Part shown: positions 1 to 7,183 of the stretch, piece after piece
Layout: every line of letters begins with the position of its first letter
How positions within the stretch are numbered: position 1 is the stretch's first letter
Source: an uncultured Neomegalonema sp.
GTDB lineage: Bacteria; Pseudomonadota; Alphaproteobacteria; Rhodobacterales; Rhodobacteraceae
Direction: 5' to 3'
Assembly: GCA_937958345.1 (NCBI GenBank)
Contig: CALGNW010000188.1
Span: 1-14,375 of the forward strand
DNA length: 14,375 nucleotides
The notes under the pieces: generated by a model
What the model saw: only the letters and a program-made list of their open reading frames with translations
What the model was told of the DNA's origin: nothing
Databases searched by the model: none
Translations under genes and position numbers: made by a program

Positions 1-510
1 GGTGCGCAGCGCGCTGAAGACCGCGAGAAAACGACTACGGCCCCATTTCTTATAGGCGCGCTCTCGTTGTTGCAGGACAGCGGGATAAAGGCCGAGGCTG
101 GCATTGTTGAGAAAAACCCGGCCATTCAAAACGCCGACATCTGCCGCGTGCGTGTCCCCCGCGAGCACTGTCTCAATCGCCTGTTCGGGGTCTTCGGGCA
201 TCGCATGGCGGCGGGCAAAATAATTGAACGTGCCAAGCGGAATCGCACCGAGGCTGGCATCCGTTCCGGCAACTGCATTGGCTATCGCGCTGATCGTGCC
301 ATCACCGCCCGCGCCGATGATTCCGCGAAAGCCGTCTTCAATCGCCTGCGCAGCGGCGGCCTCTAACTGTGATCCCTTACGGACCCGGCGCACGGTAAAA
401 GAGCCGGGATGCGCATCAAGCAAGGTTTCCAAACCTCTACCCGCCTTGCCTTTACCCGCCTTTGCGTTGGCAATAACGCAAAGCGGGGTGGCAGATTTTG
501 GTGCGTTCAT
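1..510 (-). CDS. Diacylglycerol/lipid kinase family protein (N-terminal 170 residues, cut by window edge)
   Basis: The minus-strand reading frame is open from an ATG at 508-510 to the window edge and gives 170 residues, so the C-terminal half is missing here. Residues 68-72 read GGDGT, the nucleotide-binding signature of the DAGK catalytic domain (diacylglycerol kinase, sphingosine kinase and YegS-like lipid kinases). Residues 91-96 read PLGTFN, close to the family's PxGTxN motif. The start MNAPKSATPLCVIANAKAGKG resembles the first strand and glycine-rich loop of the fold. AGGA lies about seven bases before the ATG. Known family members phosphorylate lipid head groups using ATP at the inner membrane; the exact substrate cannot be told from the sequence. 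The gene diverges from the SDR gene across 91 bp in which I see no convincing promoter. The fragment ends in a region rich in basic residues (QQRERAYKKWGRSR), as expected within the second domain. Confidence 0.88.
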   Translation of the reverse strand, partial: MNAPKSATPLCVIANAKAGKGKAGRGLETLLDAHPGSFTVRRVRKGSQLEAAAAQAIEDGFRGIIGAGGDGTISAIANAVAGTDASLGAIPLGTFNYFARRHAMPEDPEQAIETVLAGDTHAADVGVLNGRVFLNNASLGLYPAVLQQRERAYKKWGRSRFLAVFSALRT

Positions 511-601
511 GCGTGATCCTATGTGGCTTTATTACTAACCACCCTATGCCCAAGCGCTGATCCGCGCCATTGTTCCCCATGATTCAAACGATGAGGCTGA
601 A

Positions 602-1357
602 ATGACGGAAAAGGTGGCATTGGTGACGGGCGCAGCGCGCGGAATCGGGCTGGCAACGGCGCATCGGTTTTTACGCGAGGGCTGGCAGGTTGTGATGATC
701 GACCGGGACGGCGAAGAACTGACCAAAGTTGCACAGGGTCTCAATGCAGCCCTGCCGATTATTGCCGATGTCTCACAGCCCGATCAGGTCGAGGATTTTA
801 TCGCCGAGACGGCCAAGCGGTTCGGGCGTCTGGATGCGCTGGTCAATAATGCGGGCGTGGCGGATTTTGGCCCCATCGCTGAGACAAGCTTTGAACGCTG
901 GCGCACGATCATGGCGACCAATCTGGATGGTGTGTTCCTGACCTCGCAGGCGGCAACGCCCTTGCTTGCCGAGAATGGCGGCGGCGCGATTGTGAACATC
1001 GCCTCGATTTCCGGCCTGCGCGCCAGCACGCTGCGGGTTGCTTACGGCACGTCAAAGGCGGCGGTCATTCAACTGACGCTGCAACAGGCCGCCGAGCTGG
1101 GCGAGATCGGGATTCGCGCCAACGCGGTGGCCCCCGGCCCGGTACGGACCAAGCTGGCCATGGCCGTGCATACGCCCGAGATTATCGCGGCCTATCACGA
1201 TGCCCTGCCCCTCAACCGCTATGGCAACGAAGACGAAATCGCCAACGCGATCTGGTTTTTGTGTTCCGGCGAGGCGAGTTTTATTACCGGACAAGTGCTG
1301 GCCGCCGATGGCGGATTTCAGGGAACCGGCGTCGGACTGCCTGCCTTGCGGCAGTAG
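602..1357 (+). CDS. SDR family NAD(P)-dependent oxidoreductase
   Basis: A classical short-chain dehydrogenase/reductase of 251 residues, the usual family length. Residues 9-15 (TGAARGI) form the TGxxxGIG cofactor-binding loop. An NNAG motif follows around residues 82-85, then a serine in the region NIASISG. The catalytic pair YGTSK (YxxxK) lies around residues 150-154. The PG motif after the active site (APGPVRT) and the C-terminal GQVLAADGGF are also typical. The acidic residue after the second strand (MIDRDG) favours NAD(H) over NADP(H), which is an inference. The substrate cannot be predicted. GAGG at 593-596 sits five bases before the ATG. The ABC exporter gene starts 32 bp downstream on the same strand, so the two may be cotranscribed, although no functional link is obvious. 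Confidence 0.95.
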   Translation: MTEKVALVTGAARGIGLATAHRFLREGWQVVMIDRDGEELTKVAQGLNAALPIIADVSQPDQVEDFIAETAKRFGRLDALVNNAGVADFGPIAETSFERWRTIMATNLDGVFLTSQAATPLLAENGGGAIVNIASISGLRASTLRVAYGTSKAAVIQLTLQQAAELGEIGIRANAVAPGPVRTKLAMAVHTPEIIAAYHDALPLNRYGNEDEIANAIWFLCSGEASFITGQVLAADGGFQGTGVGLPALRQ

Positions 1358-1389
1358 CCGGACGGCGCGCGCGGGCCATATTGTGAAGA

Positions 1390-3225
1390 ATGCGCATATT
1401 CCGCCCCTTCGAGAACGCTTTCCCGCCGTTTCAGGCCGATACCGAACCCGTTCCGCCCGCCGCGCTGGGGGCGTTTATGCGTTGGGCGCTGTGGGAATGC
1501 CGCTGGATCATTGTGCTGTTTACCCTTGCCACCGTGGGCTTCGGGTTTCTGGATGTCTGGGCGGCGTGGTATCTGGGCGCGCTGGTCGATATGGCCGCCG
1601 AAAGCGGGCGGGAAAAATTTCTGTCGGATAACTTTTGGCCGCTGATCGGGGCGGCGCTGATCTTCGGCCTCGCGCGGCCCGTCGCCTATGCGTTGCAGAG
1701 CGCGATTATGAGTCTGACCATCGGGCCGAATATCGGGCCGCGTATCCTGTGGCGGCTGCACAAGCATACGCTGGGCCAAAGCCTGAGCTTTTTTCAGGAT
1801 GATTTCGCCGGGCGGCTGGCCTCCAAACAGATGCAGACTCATGCCGCCGTGGTCGAAGCGATGCTGGATACGGTCGGGTCAATCGGCCTGCTGATCGCAT
1901 ATGTCGTCGGCATGGGCGCGGTGCTGGCGGCGGTGGACTGGCGGCTGGCGCTGGCCATGGGTGTTTGGGTTGTGATCTATGTCGGCTGGGTCGCCTATTG
2001 CCTGCCGCGTATCCGCGTTGCCTCGAAAAACCGTGCCGAGAAACGCGCCGCCGTGAACGGGCGCTTTGTTGACAGCTTTACCAACATGACAACGGTCAAG
2101 CTGTTCGCCCATGCAGGACGCGAAGAGGCCTTTGCCCGCGAGGGCATTGAACAGTTGCGCAATGCCTCGTTCGACTTTGGCCGGATCGCTGTGACCATGC
2201 GGCTGGGGCTGGCGTTTCTGAATGCGTTCGGCGCGCTGTTGGTGGTCGGGCTGGCCGTTTGGCTGTGGCAGATCGGAAGCGCGACAATCGGGGATCTGGG
2301 TGCGGCGGCGGCGCTGATCCTGCGTGCGACACAAATGAGCGGCTGGGTCGCGTGGTCGGCGCTGGGCGTGTTTTCGAATATCGGCGTGGTCGAGGACGGC
2401 GCGGCGACGTTGTCGGTCGCGCATGGCATTACCGACAGCCCGCAGGCCGTCGCCCTGCCCCGCACCAGGGGCGCAATCCGCTATGACAATGTGACCTTTG
2501 AGTATGGCCGCGATACCGGCGGGGTGCGGGGGCTGAATCTGGAGATTGAACCCGGCAGCCGTGTGGGGCTGGTCGGACGGTCGGGAGCGGGCAAGTCAAC
2601 GCTCGTGAACCTGTTGCTGCGGCTTTATGATGTCGAGGCGGGTTCGATTAGCATCGACGGCCATGACGTGCGCGCGCTGACACAGGAAAGCCTGCGCCGC
2701 CAGATTGCGATGGTCACGCAGGATACGGCGATGTTCAACCGGTCCGCCCGCGACAACATCTTGTATGGCGCAACCGAAGGCGGCGATGCCGTCGAAGCCG
2801 CACGCATTGCCCGTGCCGATCTTTTTATCGAAGACCTGAGAGACCGCGAGGGGCGCAGCGGATTTGACGCGCATATCGGCGAGCGCGGCGTCAAGCTGTC
2901 GGGCGGTCAGCGCCAACGGATCGCGATTGCGCGGGCCGTGCTGAAGGACGCGCCTATCCTTGTGCTGGACGAGGCAACGTCGGCGCTGGATTCGGAGGTC
3001 GAGGCCGAGATTCAGGACGAGTTGGGATCACTGATGCGCGGCAAGACTGTGATCGCGATTGCCCACCGCTTGAGTACAATCGCCCATCTGGACCGGATTA
3101 TCGTGCTGGATGCCGGGCGGATTGTCGAAGACGGCACGCATGACGCATTGTTGTCGCGCGGGGGGCAGTATGCCGGATTCTGGACGCGGCAGTCGGGCGG
3201 GTTTCTGAATCTGGAGTCAGAGTAA
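1390..3225 (+). CDS. ABC exporter, fused permease and ATPase
   Basis: This 611-residue half-transporter has the MsbA/MdlB-type order: a membrane domain, then a nucleotide-binding domain. Hydrophobic segments cover roughly residues 37-66, 83-105, 160-205 and 265-315. The ATPase domain shows Walker A GRSGAGKST (396-404), the signature LSGGQ (503-507), Walker B ILVLDE (523-528) and the switch histidine in AHRLSTI (H559). The protein should work as a homodimer or heterodimer in the inner membrane, exporting a lipid, drug or peptide; no substrate is indicated. The ATG at 1390 has only a weak ribosome site (GAAG very close). I keep it because the first residues, FRPFENAFPPF followed by a Pro-rich stretch, match the N-terminus common to alphaproteobacterial members of this family. 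The next in-frame Met (1477) would remove that stretch. It lies 32 bp after the SDR gene and converges on the pilin gene. Confidence 0.95.
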   Translation: MRIFRPFENAFPPFQADTEPVPPAALGAFMRWALWECRWIIVLFTLATVGFGFLDVWAAWYLGALVDMAAESGREKFLSDNFWPLIGAALIFGLARPVAYALQSAIMSLTIGPNIGPRILWRLHKHTLGQSLSFFQDDFAGRLASKQMQTHAAVVEAMLDTVGSIGLLIAYVVGMGAVLAAVDWRLALAMGVWVVIYVGWVAYCLPRIRVASKNRAEKRAAVNGRFVDSFTNMTTVKLFAHAGREEAFAREGIEQLRNASFDFGRIAVTMRLGLAFLNAFGALLVVGLAVWLWQIGSATIGDLGAAAALILRATQMSGWVAWSALGVFSNIGVVEDGAATLSVAHGITDSPQAVALPRTRGAIRYDNVTFEYGRDTGGVRGLNLEIEPGSRVGLVGRSGAGKSTLVNLLLRLYDVEAGSISIDGHDVRALTQESLRRQIAMVTQDTAMFNRSARDNILYGATEGGDAVEAARIARADLFIEDLRDREGRSGFDAHIGERGVKLSGGQRQRIAIARAVLKDAPILVLDEATSALDSEVEAEIQDELGSLMRGKTVIAIAHRLSTIAHLDRIIVLDAGRIVEDGTHDALLSRGGQYAGFWTRQSGGFLNLESE

Positions 3226-3272
3226 CGCGCTTTCGGACAAAAAACCGGTATCCGCTTTTCCTGTAGGCAGTT
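3226..3272. repeat. Possible dispersed intergenic repeat between convergent genes
   Basis: The 47 bp between the exporter stop and the pilin stop hold TTTCGGACAAAAAACCGG followed by TATCCGCTTTTCCTG. CGGA and TCCG can pair, and a short T-run follows. The wording resembles a short element (C/TCGGAC-AAAACCGG-CACTTTTCTGG type) that I associate with intergenic regions in rhizobial and related alphaproteobacterial genomes. This match is from memory and was not searched. It could also act as a weak bidirectional terminator. Confidence 0.3.
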
Positions 3273-3449
3273 CTACGGTCCGGTGCCGGCAAAGGCGTTG
3301 GCGGTGTTTTCGAACGAGGTGACGGCCTCATCGGAAATAATCTGAACGGCGGCAAGTACAGCAATCGCAAGGATCGACGCAAGCAGCGCGTACTCAATCG
3401 AGGTCGCACCGGCGCTGTCGCGCGAAAGGCGTCTCATCGTTGCTATCAT
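3273..3449 (-). CDS. flp: Flp family type IVb pilin
   Basis: A 58-residue prepilin for a Flp/Tad adhesive pilus. A short basic leader (MIATMRRLSRDSAG) ends in glycine and is followed by ATSIEYALLASILAIAVLAAV. Cleavage after G14 by a TadV-type prepilin peptidase would leave Glu at mature position 5, the hallmark of this class, followed by the long hydrophobic assembly helix. The C-terminal part (ISDEAVTSFENTANAFAGTGP) is short and polar, as usual. I chose the ATG at 3447-3449 because GGGGA lies eight bases upstream and the predicted transcription start is near 3467. A GTG at 3470 would then lie upstream of that transcription start. An internal ATG at 3435-3437 is also possible and would leave the leader functional. 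The gene stands alone: no peptidase, ATPase or secretin gene is within the window, but a TadD-like gene lies upstream on the same strand. Confidence 0.87.
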   Translation of the reverse strand: MIATMRRLSRDSAGATSIEYALLASILAIAVLAAVQIISDEAVTSFENTANAFAGTGP

Positions 3450-3473
3450 GCCAGCGTTCCCCGTTTCCACATC

Positions 3474-3501
3474 ATTATCTTATAGGTTGATCTATTAACA
3501 A
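3474..3501 (-). promoter_or_regulatory. Predicted sigma70-type promoter of the flp pilin gene
   Basis: Read on the minus strand, TTGTTA (3496-3501) and GATAAT (3474-3479) are separated by 16 bp. Transcription would start near 3467, about 18 bases before the chosen ATG. This AT-rich stretch stands out from the GC-rich surroundings. It is a prediction by eye, without scoring. Confidence 0.5.
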
Positions 3502-3528
3502 ATCCGAACGATCCGAACGATCCGGACG
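3502..3528. repeat. Three tandem 9-bp direct repeats next to the flp -35 box
   Basis: ATCCGAACG occurs at 3502-3510 and 3511-3519, followed at once by ATCCGGACG at 3520-3528. On the minus strand this is three copies of CGTYCGGAT ending exactly where the predicted -35 box of the pilin promoter begins. Direct repeats in this position are typical of activator binding sites, for example response regulators. No regulator can be named. Confidence 0.65.
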
Positions 3529-3754
3529 TTTTTGCGCATCCCCGAAACAGGCAGCCTCCCCCCCAAAAAAAATCCGCACCCCGGTATCGGAGCGCGGAAG
3601 AAAGGAAGTGAGCAATATAGAAATCGTCAGAGCAGTACAGAAGGCCAGCGGCGAAGTGGCCGCTATGGCCGGCAGATCAAAGCTCATTTGGCGAATGAGC
3701 CACGTCAGTTTGCCGCAGTGACCGCAAACAAATCGTTAACGCGGTTAATAATAG
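3529..3754. other. Intergenic region between flp and the tadD-like gene
   Basis: Counting from the pilin start to the tadD stop, about 300 bp carry no gene that I accept. Besides the promoter and tandem repeats, the region holds a C7A8 run near 3557-3571. It also holds a perfect 7-bp inverted repeat, GCTCATT-TGGCG-AATGAGC (3682-3700), a 6-bp one, GTTTGC/GCAAAC (3708-3729), and TTAAC-GCG-GTTAA (3736-3748) just after the tadD stop. None of the hairpins has a U-run expected of an intrinsic terminator. Open frames here (minus 3475-3687, plus 3532-3816) lack ribosome sites and recognisable domains. Confidence 0.6.
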
Positions 3755-4630
3755 TTATTGCGCCGCCGCGTCCGTCCAGACATCGGACTGGTCGCCGATG
3801 TTGCTGTAATAATTGACCGTGCGCCGTGCCATCTTGGGCGGCAGATCCTGTTTCGCGAGCCGTTCAGCCGCCTTGCTGTCGCCCTTGAGCGCAAGAACCA
3901 TCGCGAGGTTCTGGCGCACCTGAACGCTGGCATTGGGCGCAATCAGGGCTTCGCGCAGTTTGCGTTCCGCCAAATCGAGATCACCGCTGAGCGCATAGCT
4001 GAGGCCGAGGTTGCTGAGCGCAATGGCGTTGAGCGGGTCGGCGCGCAATGCAAGGCCGTAACTCGCCTGCGCCTGTTCGTGCTTTCCGGCGCGGTCAAAT
4101 GCGACGCCGATTGCCGAACGCAGCTTTGACACACGTTTTTGCGGCATACCCGGCGTTTGCGCCAGCCGGGTGAGACTGGCCGCCCCCTCGCGCAGACGGC
4201 CCGACGCAATCAGCGTCTTGGCCAGTTCTTCGCTCATCTGGGAATTGCCCGGATGATCGCGCAGGGATTGGCGCAGGATACGCTCGGCGTCTTCGTAGCG
4301 ACCGATAAAGCGCAGGTTTTCCGCGGTTTTGAGCGCATATTTTGCGTTTTTCTGATCGGTTCCGTAGAGGCGGCCCCAATGGCCCGCCGCCGCCTCGTAA
4401 TTCTGTTCTTTTTCCGAAATCTCTGCCGCAGTGTTCAGAAAGACCCTCGGGTCATCAATCTGCGCGAGGCTTTTCTGGTTCGGATCGGCGCTGTTGCCGC
4501 CCGACCGTCCCGGAAAGTTTGCAAAGGTGCTGTCGCCGGAGAACAGCGCACTATCAGCGGTTCCGCAACCGGCAACGGTTCCGGCCAGCAGCATGACGGC
4601 CACAGACCGACGCAGAGCAAAACGAAGCAT
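3755..4630 (-). CDS. tadD: TadD-like tetratricopeptide lipoprotein of Flp pilus assembly
   Basis: A 291-residue protein with a lipoprotein signal: basic start MLRFALRR, hydrophobic core VAVMLLAGT, then lipobox V19-A20-G21-C22, so Cys22 should carry lipid and anchor the protein in the outer membrane. The rest is helical TPR repeats. Clear units are at about residues 95-128 (ENLRFIGRYEDAERILRQSL), 170-205 (AFDRAGKHEQAQASYGLALR) and 206-240 (LSNLGLSYALSGDLDLAERK). The C-terminus, with a VRQNLAMVLALKGD repeat and LPP before a final Trp-containing tail, matches TadD proteins of Tad/Flp pili, which help secretin assembly. AGAGG lies about eight bases upstream of the ATG. The nearby Flp pilin on the same strand supports the assignment. 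A generic TPR lipoprotein is the alternative. Confidence 0.8.
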   Translation of the reverse strand: MLRFALRRSVAVMLLAGTVAGCGTADSALFSGDSTFANFPGRSGGNSADPNQKSLAQIDDPRVFLNTAAEISEKEQNYEAAAGHWGRLYGTDQKNAKYALKTAENLRFIGRYEDAERILRQSLRDHPGNSQMSEELAKTLIASGRLREGAASLTRLAQTPGMPQKRVSKLRSAIGVAFDRAGKHEQAQASYGLALRADPLNAIALSNLGLSYALSGDLDLAERKLREALIAPNASVQVRQNLAMVLALKGDSKAAERLAKQDLPPKMARRTVNYYSNIGDQSDVWTDAAAQ

Positions 4631-4659
4631 GACAGCGACCTCTTGGTATTTTGTCTTAC

Positions 4660-4676
4660 GGTGTGCGACTCACACC
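4660..4676. repeat. Inverted repeat upstream of tadD-like gene
   Basis: GGTGTG and CACACC form perfect 6-bp arms around CGACT, 30 bases upstream of the tadD-like start and in the 201-bp divergent region shared with the aminopeptidase gene. It could be an operator or part of the tadD leader. Short arms mean that chance cannot be excluded. Confidence 0.3.
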
Positions 4677-4831
4677 TTTCCTGCGCCAAGAGTGAACGAA
4701 GGGAGTCACCGGGACGTTAACGCTTGCCCGGAAAGTCCTGAGGCCGAAGCGGTTTTCGCGCGGGTGATCGTTGCCGCGTAAACGCTGATAATCTATGACT
4801 GGCGCAAACATCCCAACGAGAGGCCTGTCCC

Positions 4832-6235
4832 GTGTCCGATCTTTTGCGCCCTCTATCCGGTTTCGCTGATCCTGTGGAAAAGGCCGTGCCGGTCTGGCCC
4901 GTGACCGACGGAGCCTGCGAGGCCTGGGCTGCGACGCTGCCAAATGCGCAGAGCGCATGGCTGGCCACCCACGATTTCAGCGGTCAGCGCGGGCGCATGT
5001 GCACTGTTCCCGCCGCCGATGGCGGAATCGCGGGCGTCGCCTTCGGGCTGGGCGGCGGCGGGGCCGAGGGCCGTGTGTTCGGGGATGCCGCGCTGTCCTT
5101 GCCCGCCGCGACCTATCGGATCGAACCGGTGGCAGGCGTAGACATTGATCAGGAGCGCGCGGCGCTGGGGTGGTTGCTGGGCAGTTATACCTACGACCGC
5201 TATAAACAGCGCGCGGCGCGGACGCCGGCGGCGCTGGTTGCGCCCGAGGGAATTGATGCGGCGCGGGTGACGCGGCTGGCGGCAGGGATGGGACTGGCGC
5301 GGGATCTGATCAATACGCCCGCCGAAGATATGGGACCGGATGATCTGGAGGCCGCCGTGCGGGCGGTGGCGGCACGATCCGGCGCGGCGGTCGAAACGGT
5401 CGTCGGGGACGAACTGCTCGCCCAGAACTATCCGATGATCCATACCGTCGGGCGGGCCGCGGCACGGGAGCCGAGGCTGATTGACATGCGCTGGTCGGGA
5501 ACCGGCGCGCGCACGACGATTACGCTGGTCGGCAAGGGCGTCTGCTTTGACACGGGCGGGCTGGATATCAAGCCGTCCTCGTCGATGTTGCTGATGAAAA
5601 AGGATATGGGCGGGGCCGCGAGCGTGCTGGGGCTGGCGTCGATGATAATGGATGCCGACCTGCCGGTGACGCTGCGCGTGCTGATTCCGGCGGTCGAGAA
5701 TAACGTATCGGCCAACAGCTTTCGCCCCGGAGATGTGCTGACGGCGCGCAACGGGATCACCGTCGAAAACCGCAATACCGATGCCGAGGGGCGGCTGGTG
5801 CTGGGGGATGCGCTGGTCGAAGCGTCCTCGGAAAATCCTGATCTGATCGTCGATATGGCAACGCTGACCGGCGCGGCGCGGGTGGCGCTGGGGCCTGATC
5901 TGCCGCCGATGTTTACCGATAGCGATGCCCTTGCCGCCGAGATTTCAGCCGCCGGATTTGCGATGGATGATCCGGTCTGGCGTCTGCCGCTGTGGGAGGG
6001 GTACGAGGCGGATATCGGCAGCAAGGTCGCCGAGATCACCAACGCCCCCGGCGGCGGCATGGCGGGAGCGGTGACGGCGGCGCTTTTCTTACGGCGTTTT
6101 GTGAGCGAACCCCAAAAATGGGCGCATTTTGACATCTATGGTTGGGCCCCGGGCGCAAAGCCCGGACGCCCTCAGGGCGGGGAATGTCAGGCGGCAATGG
6201 CTGTCTATAAGATGATTGAGGACCGCTGTGGCTGA
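4832..6235 (+). CDS. M17 leucyl aminopeptidase family protein
   Basis: A 467-residue cytosolic metallo-aminopeptidase of the PepA/cytosol aminopeptidase family (E. coli PepA is about 500). The N-terminal third is the variable domain. The catalytic domain has the two-metal ligands in order: K235 and D240 in GKGVCFDTGG, D258 in MKKDMGG, and D317 and E319 in the family signature NTDAEGRL (315-322). R321 matches the carbonate-binding arginine. It should release N-terminal amino acids from peptides. The start is GTG at 4832, with GAGAGG at 4818-4823 eight bases upstream. No in-frame ATG fits better. The stop overlaps the start of the next gene, an NlpC/P60 peptidase, so the two are translationally coupled. 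The pairing suggests a role in recycling murein or dietary peptides, which is inference from context. Confidence 0.95.
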   Translation: MSDLLRPLSGFADPVEKAVPVWPVTDGACEAWAATLPNAQSAWLATHDFSGQRGRMCTVPAADGGIAGVAFGLGGGGAEGRVFGDAALSLPAATYRIEPVAGVDIDQERAALGWLLGSYTYDRYKQRAARTPAALVAPEGIDAARVTRLAAGMGLARDLINTPAEDMGPDDLEAAVRAVAARSGAAVETVVGDELLAQNYPMIHTVGRAAAREPRLIDMRWSGTGARTTITLVGKGVCFDTGGLDIKPSSSMLLMKKDMGGAASVLGLASMIMDADLPVTLRVLIPAVENNVSANSFRPGDVLTARNGITVENRNTDAEGRLVLGDALVEASSENPDLIVDMATLTGAARVALGPDLPPMFTDSDALAAEISAAGFAMDDPVWRLPLWEGYEADIGSKVAEITNAPGGGMAGAVTAALFLRRFVSEPQKWAHFDIYGWAPGAKPGRPQGGECQAAMAVYKMIEDRCG

Positions 6236-7115
6236 AGACGCAGATTTCCTTCGCGGAGCCGACCGGCGGCTGACGCCCGCGCGGCCCGATCTGGCCGCAG
6301 CGCATCTGGACGGTGCGGTGAACTCGGCGCGGTTTGCCGAGGCGACGCGGATGCAGGTAAAGGCCGCGATTATCCCGCTGCGCCCTGCCCCCGATACCAA
6401 TATCGGGGTCGATACCGTTCTGCTGTACGGCGAGCCGTTCGATGTCTACGATTCCGCCGAGGGCTGGGCGTGGGGACAGGCCCCGCGTGACGGGTATGTC
6501 GGCTATGTGCCGATGGCGGCGCTGTCCGCCGAGGTTAGCGAACCGTCCCATGCCGTGGCTGTGCCGACCACGCATCTTTATCCCAAACCCAGCATGAAGA
6601 CCGAGCCGGTCGCCGCGCTGTGGATGACATCACTGGTCACGCCCGATGCCATTCATCCCGCGAACAGCGAGGGCGTTGCCTTTGCCGAGGTCGCGGGATT
6701 GTTTCTGCCCGCCGGTCATCTGGAGCCGGTCGCCAAGCCCGCCGCCGATTTCGTCGCGGTGGCCGAGACGTTTTTGCATGCGCCCTATGTCTGGGGCGGC
6801 AAGACCGCCGCCGGGATCGACTGTTCGGGGCTGGTTCAGGTCGCACTGTCACGCAGCGGCGTTGATGTGATGCGCGACAGTGATATGCAGTCTACCACCA
6901 TCGGACAGGAGGCCGGCCATGACGGCCCGTTCGCGCGCGGGGATATGCTGTTCTGGCCCGGCCATGTCGGGATTATGAGCGACGAAGCTACTCTGCTGCA
7001 TGCCACCGCCTATTCGATGCAGGTGATGGCGGAGCCGCTGGCCGAAACGCGTGCACGGATCGAGGGAACGCTGGGCCTGCCGCTGTCCGCCGTCCGCAGA
7101 CTGCCCGCTTCTTAA
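6228..7115 (+). CDS. NlpC/P60 (C40) family peptidase with SH3-like region
   Basis: A 295-residue cysteine peptidase. Residues about 40-100 form an SH3b-like region (motifs YGEPFDVYDS, GYVGYVPM). A second similar segment follows, then the catalytic domain from about residue 175. Catalytic Cys199 is in DCSGLVQ, His246 in GDMLFWPGHVGI and the third polar residue is His258 in LLHAT. These enzymes cut gamma-D-glutamyl-diaminopimelate bonds in murein peptides. I see no signal peptide, so the protein is probably cytoplasmic, where it could act on recycled murein peptides. The start chosen is GTG at 6228, with GAGGA at 6218-6222. It overlaps the aminopeptidase stop by eight bases. A TTG at 6216 is in frame but has no ribosome site. 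A perfect 8-bp inverted repeat lies inside the gene at 6389-6408. Confidence 0.92.
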   Translation: MAEDADFLRGADRRLTPARPDLAAAHLDGAVNSARFAEATRMQVKAAIIPLRPAPDTNIGVDTVLLYGEPFDVYDSAEGWAWGQAPRDGYVGYVPMAALSAEVSEPSHAVAVPTTHLYPKPSMKTEPVAALWMTSLVTPDAIHPANSEGVAFAEVAGLFLPAGHLEPVAKPAADFVAVAETFLHAPYVWGGKTAAGIDCSGLVQVALSRSGVDVMRDSDMQSTTIGQEAGHDGPFARGDMLFWPGHVGIMSDEATLLHATAYSMQVMAEPLAETRARIEGTLGLPLSAVRRLPAS

Positions 7116-7142
7116 CCGAAGCGTAACCCGGTTGCCAAAAGA

Positions 7143-7157
7143 CGGACACAACGTCCG
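7143..7157. repeat. Short inverted repeat between peptidase and transglycosylase genes
   Basis: CGGAC-ACAAC-GTCCG lies in the 68-bp gap after the NlpC/P60 stop. There is no T-run, so it is a poor intrinsic terminator. It may be a weak operator or chance. Confidence 0.2.
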
Positions 7158-7183
7158 CGATTGATTGAGAACAGGAGAGCGTC

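Noticed and set aside
3475..3687. 70-codon minus-strand open frame upstream of flp
   Set aside because: It runs through the pilin promoter and the 9-bp repeats, has no ribosome site, and shows no recognisable domain beyond one hydrophobic patch.
3532..3816. 94-codon plus-strand open frame
   Set aside because: It overlaps the end of the tadD-like gene on the other strand, crosses the C/A homopolymer runs, and has no ribosome site or known motif.
4698..4712. GAAGGGAGTCACCGG, matched 14 of 15 by 14186-14200
   Set aside because: Several 15-base matches with one difference are expected by chance in a window of this length, and the second copy is inside a coding sequence.
6216..6227. TTG 6216 as the NlpC/P60 start
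   Set aside because: GTG 6228 has a correctly spaced GAGGA; the TTG does not.
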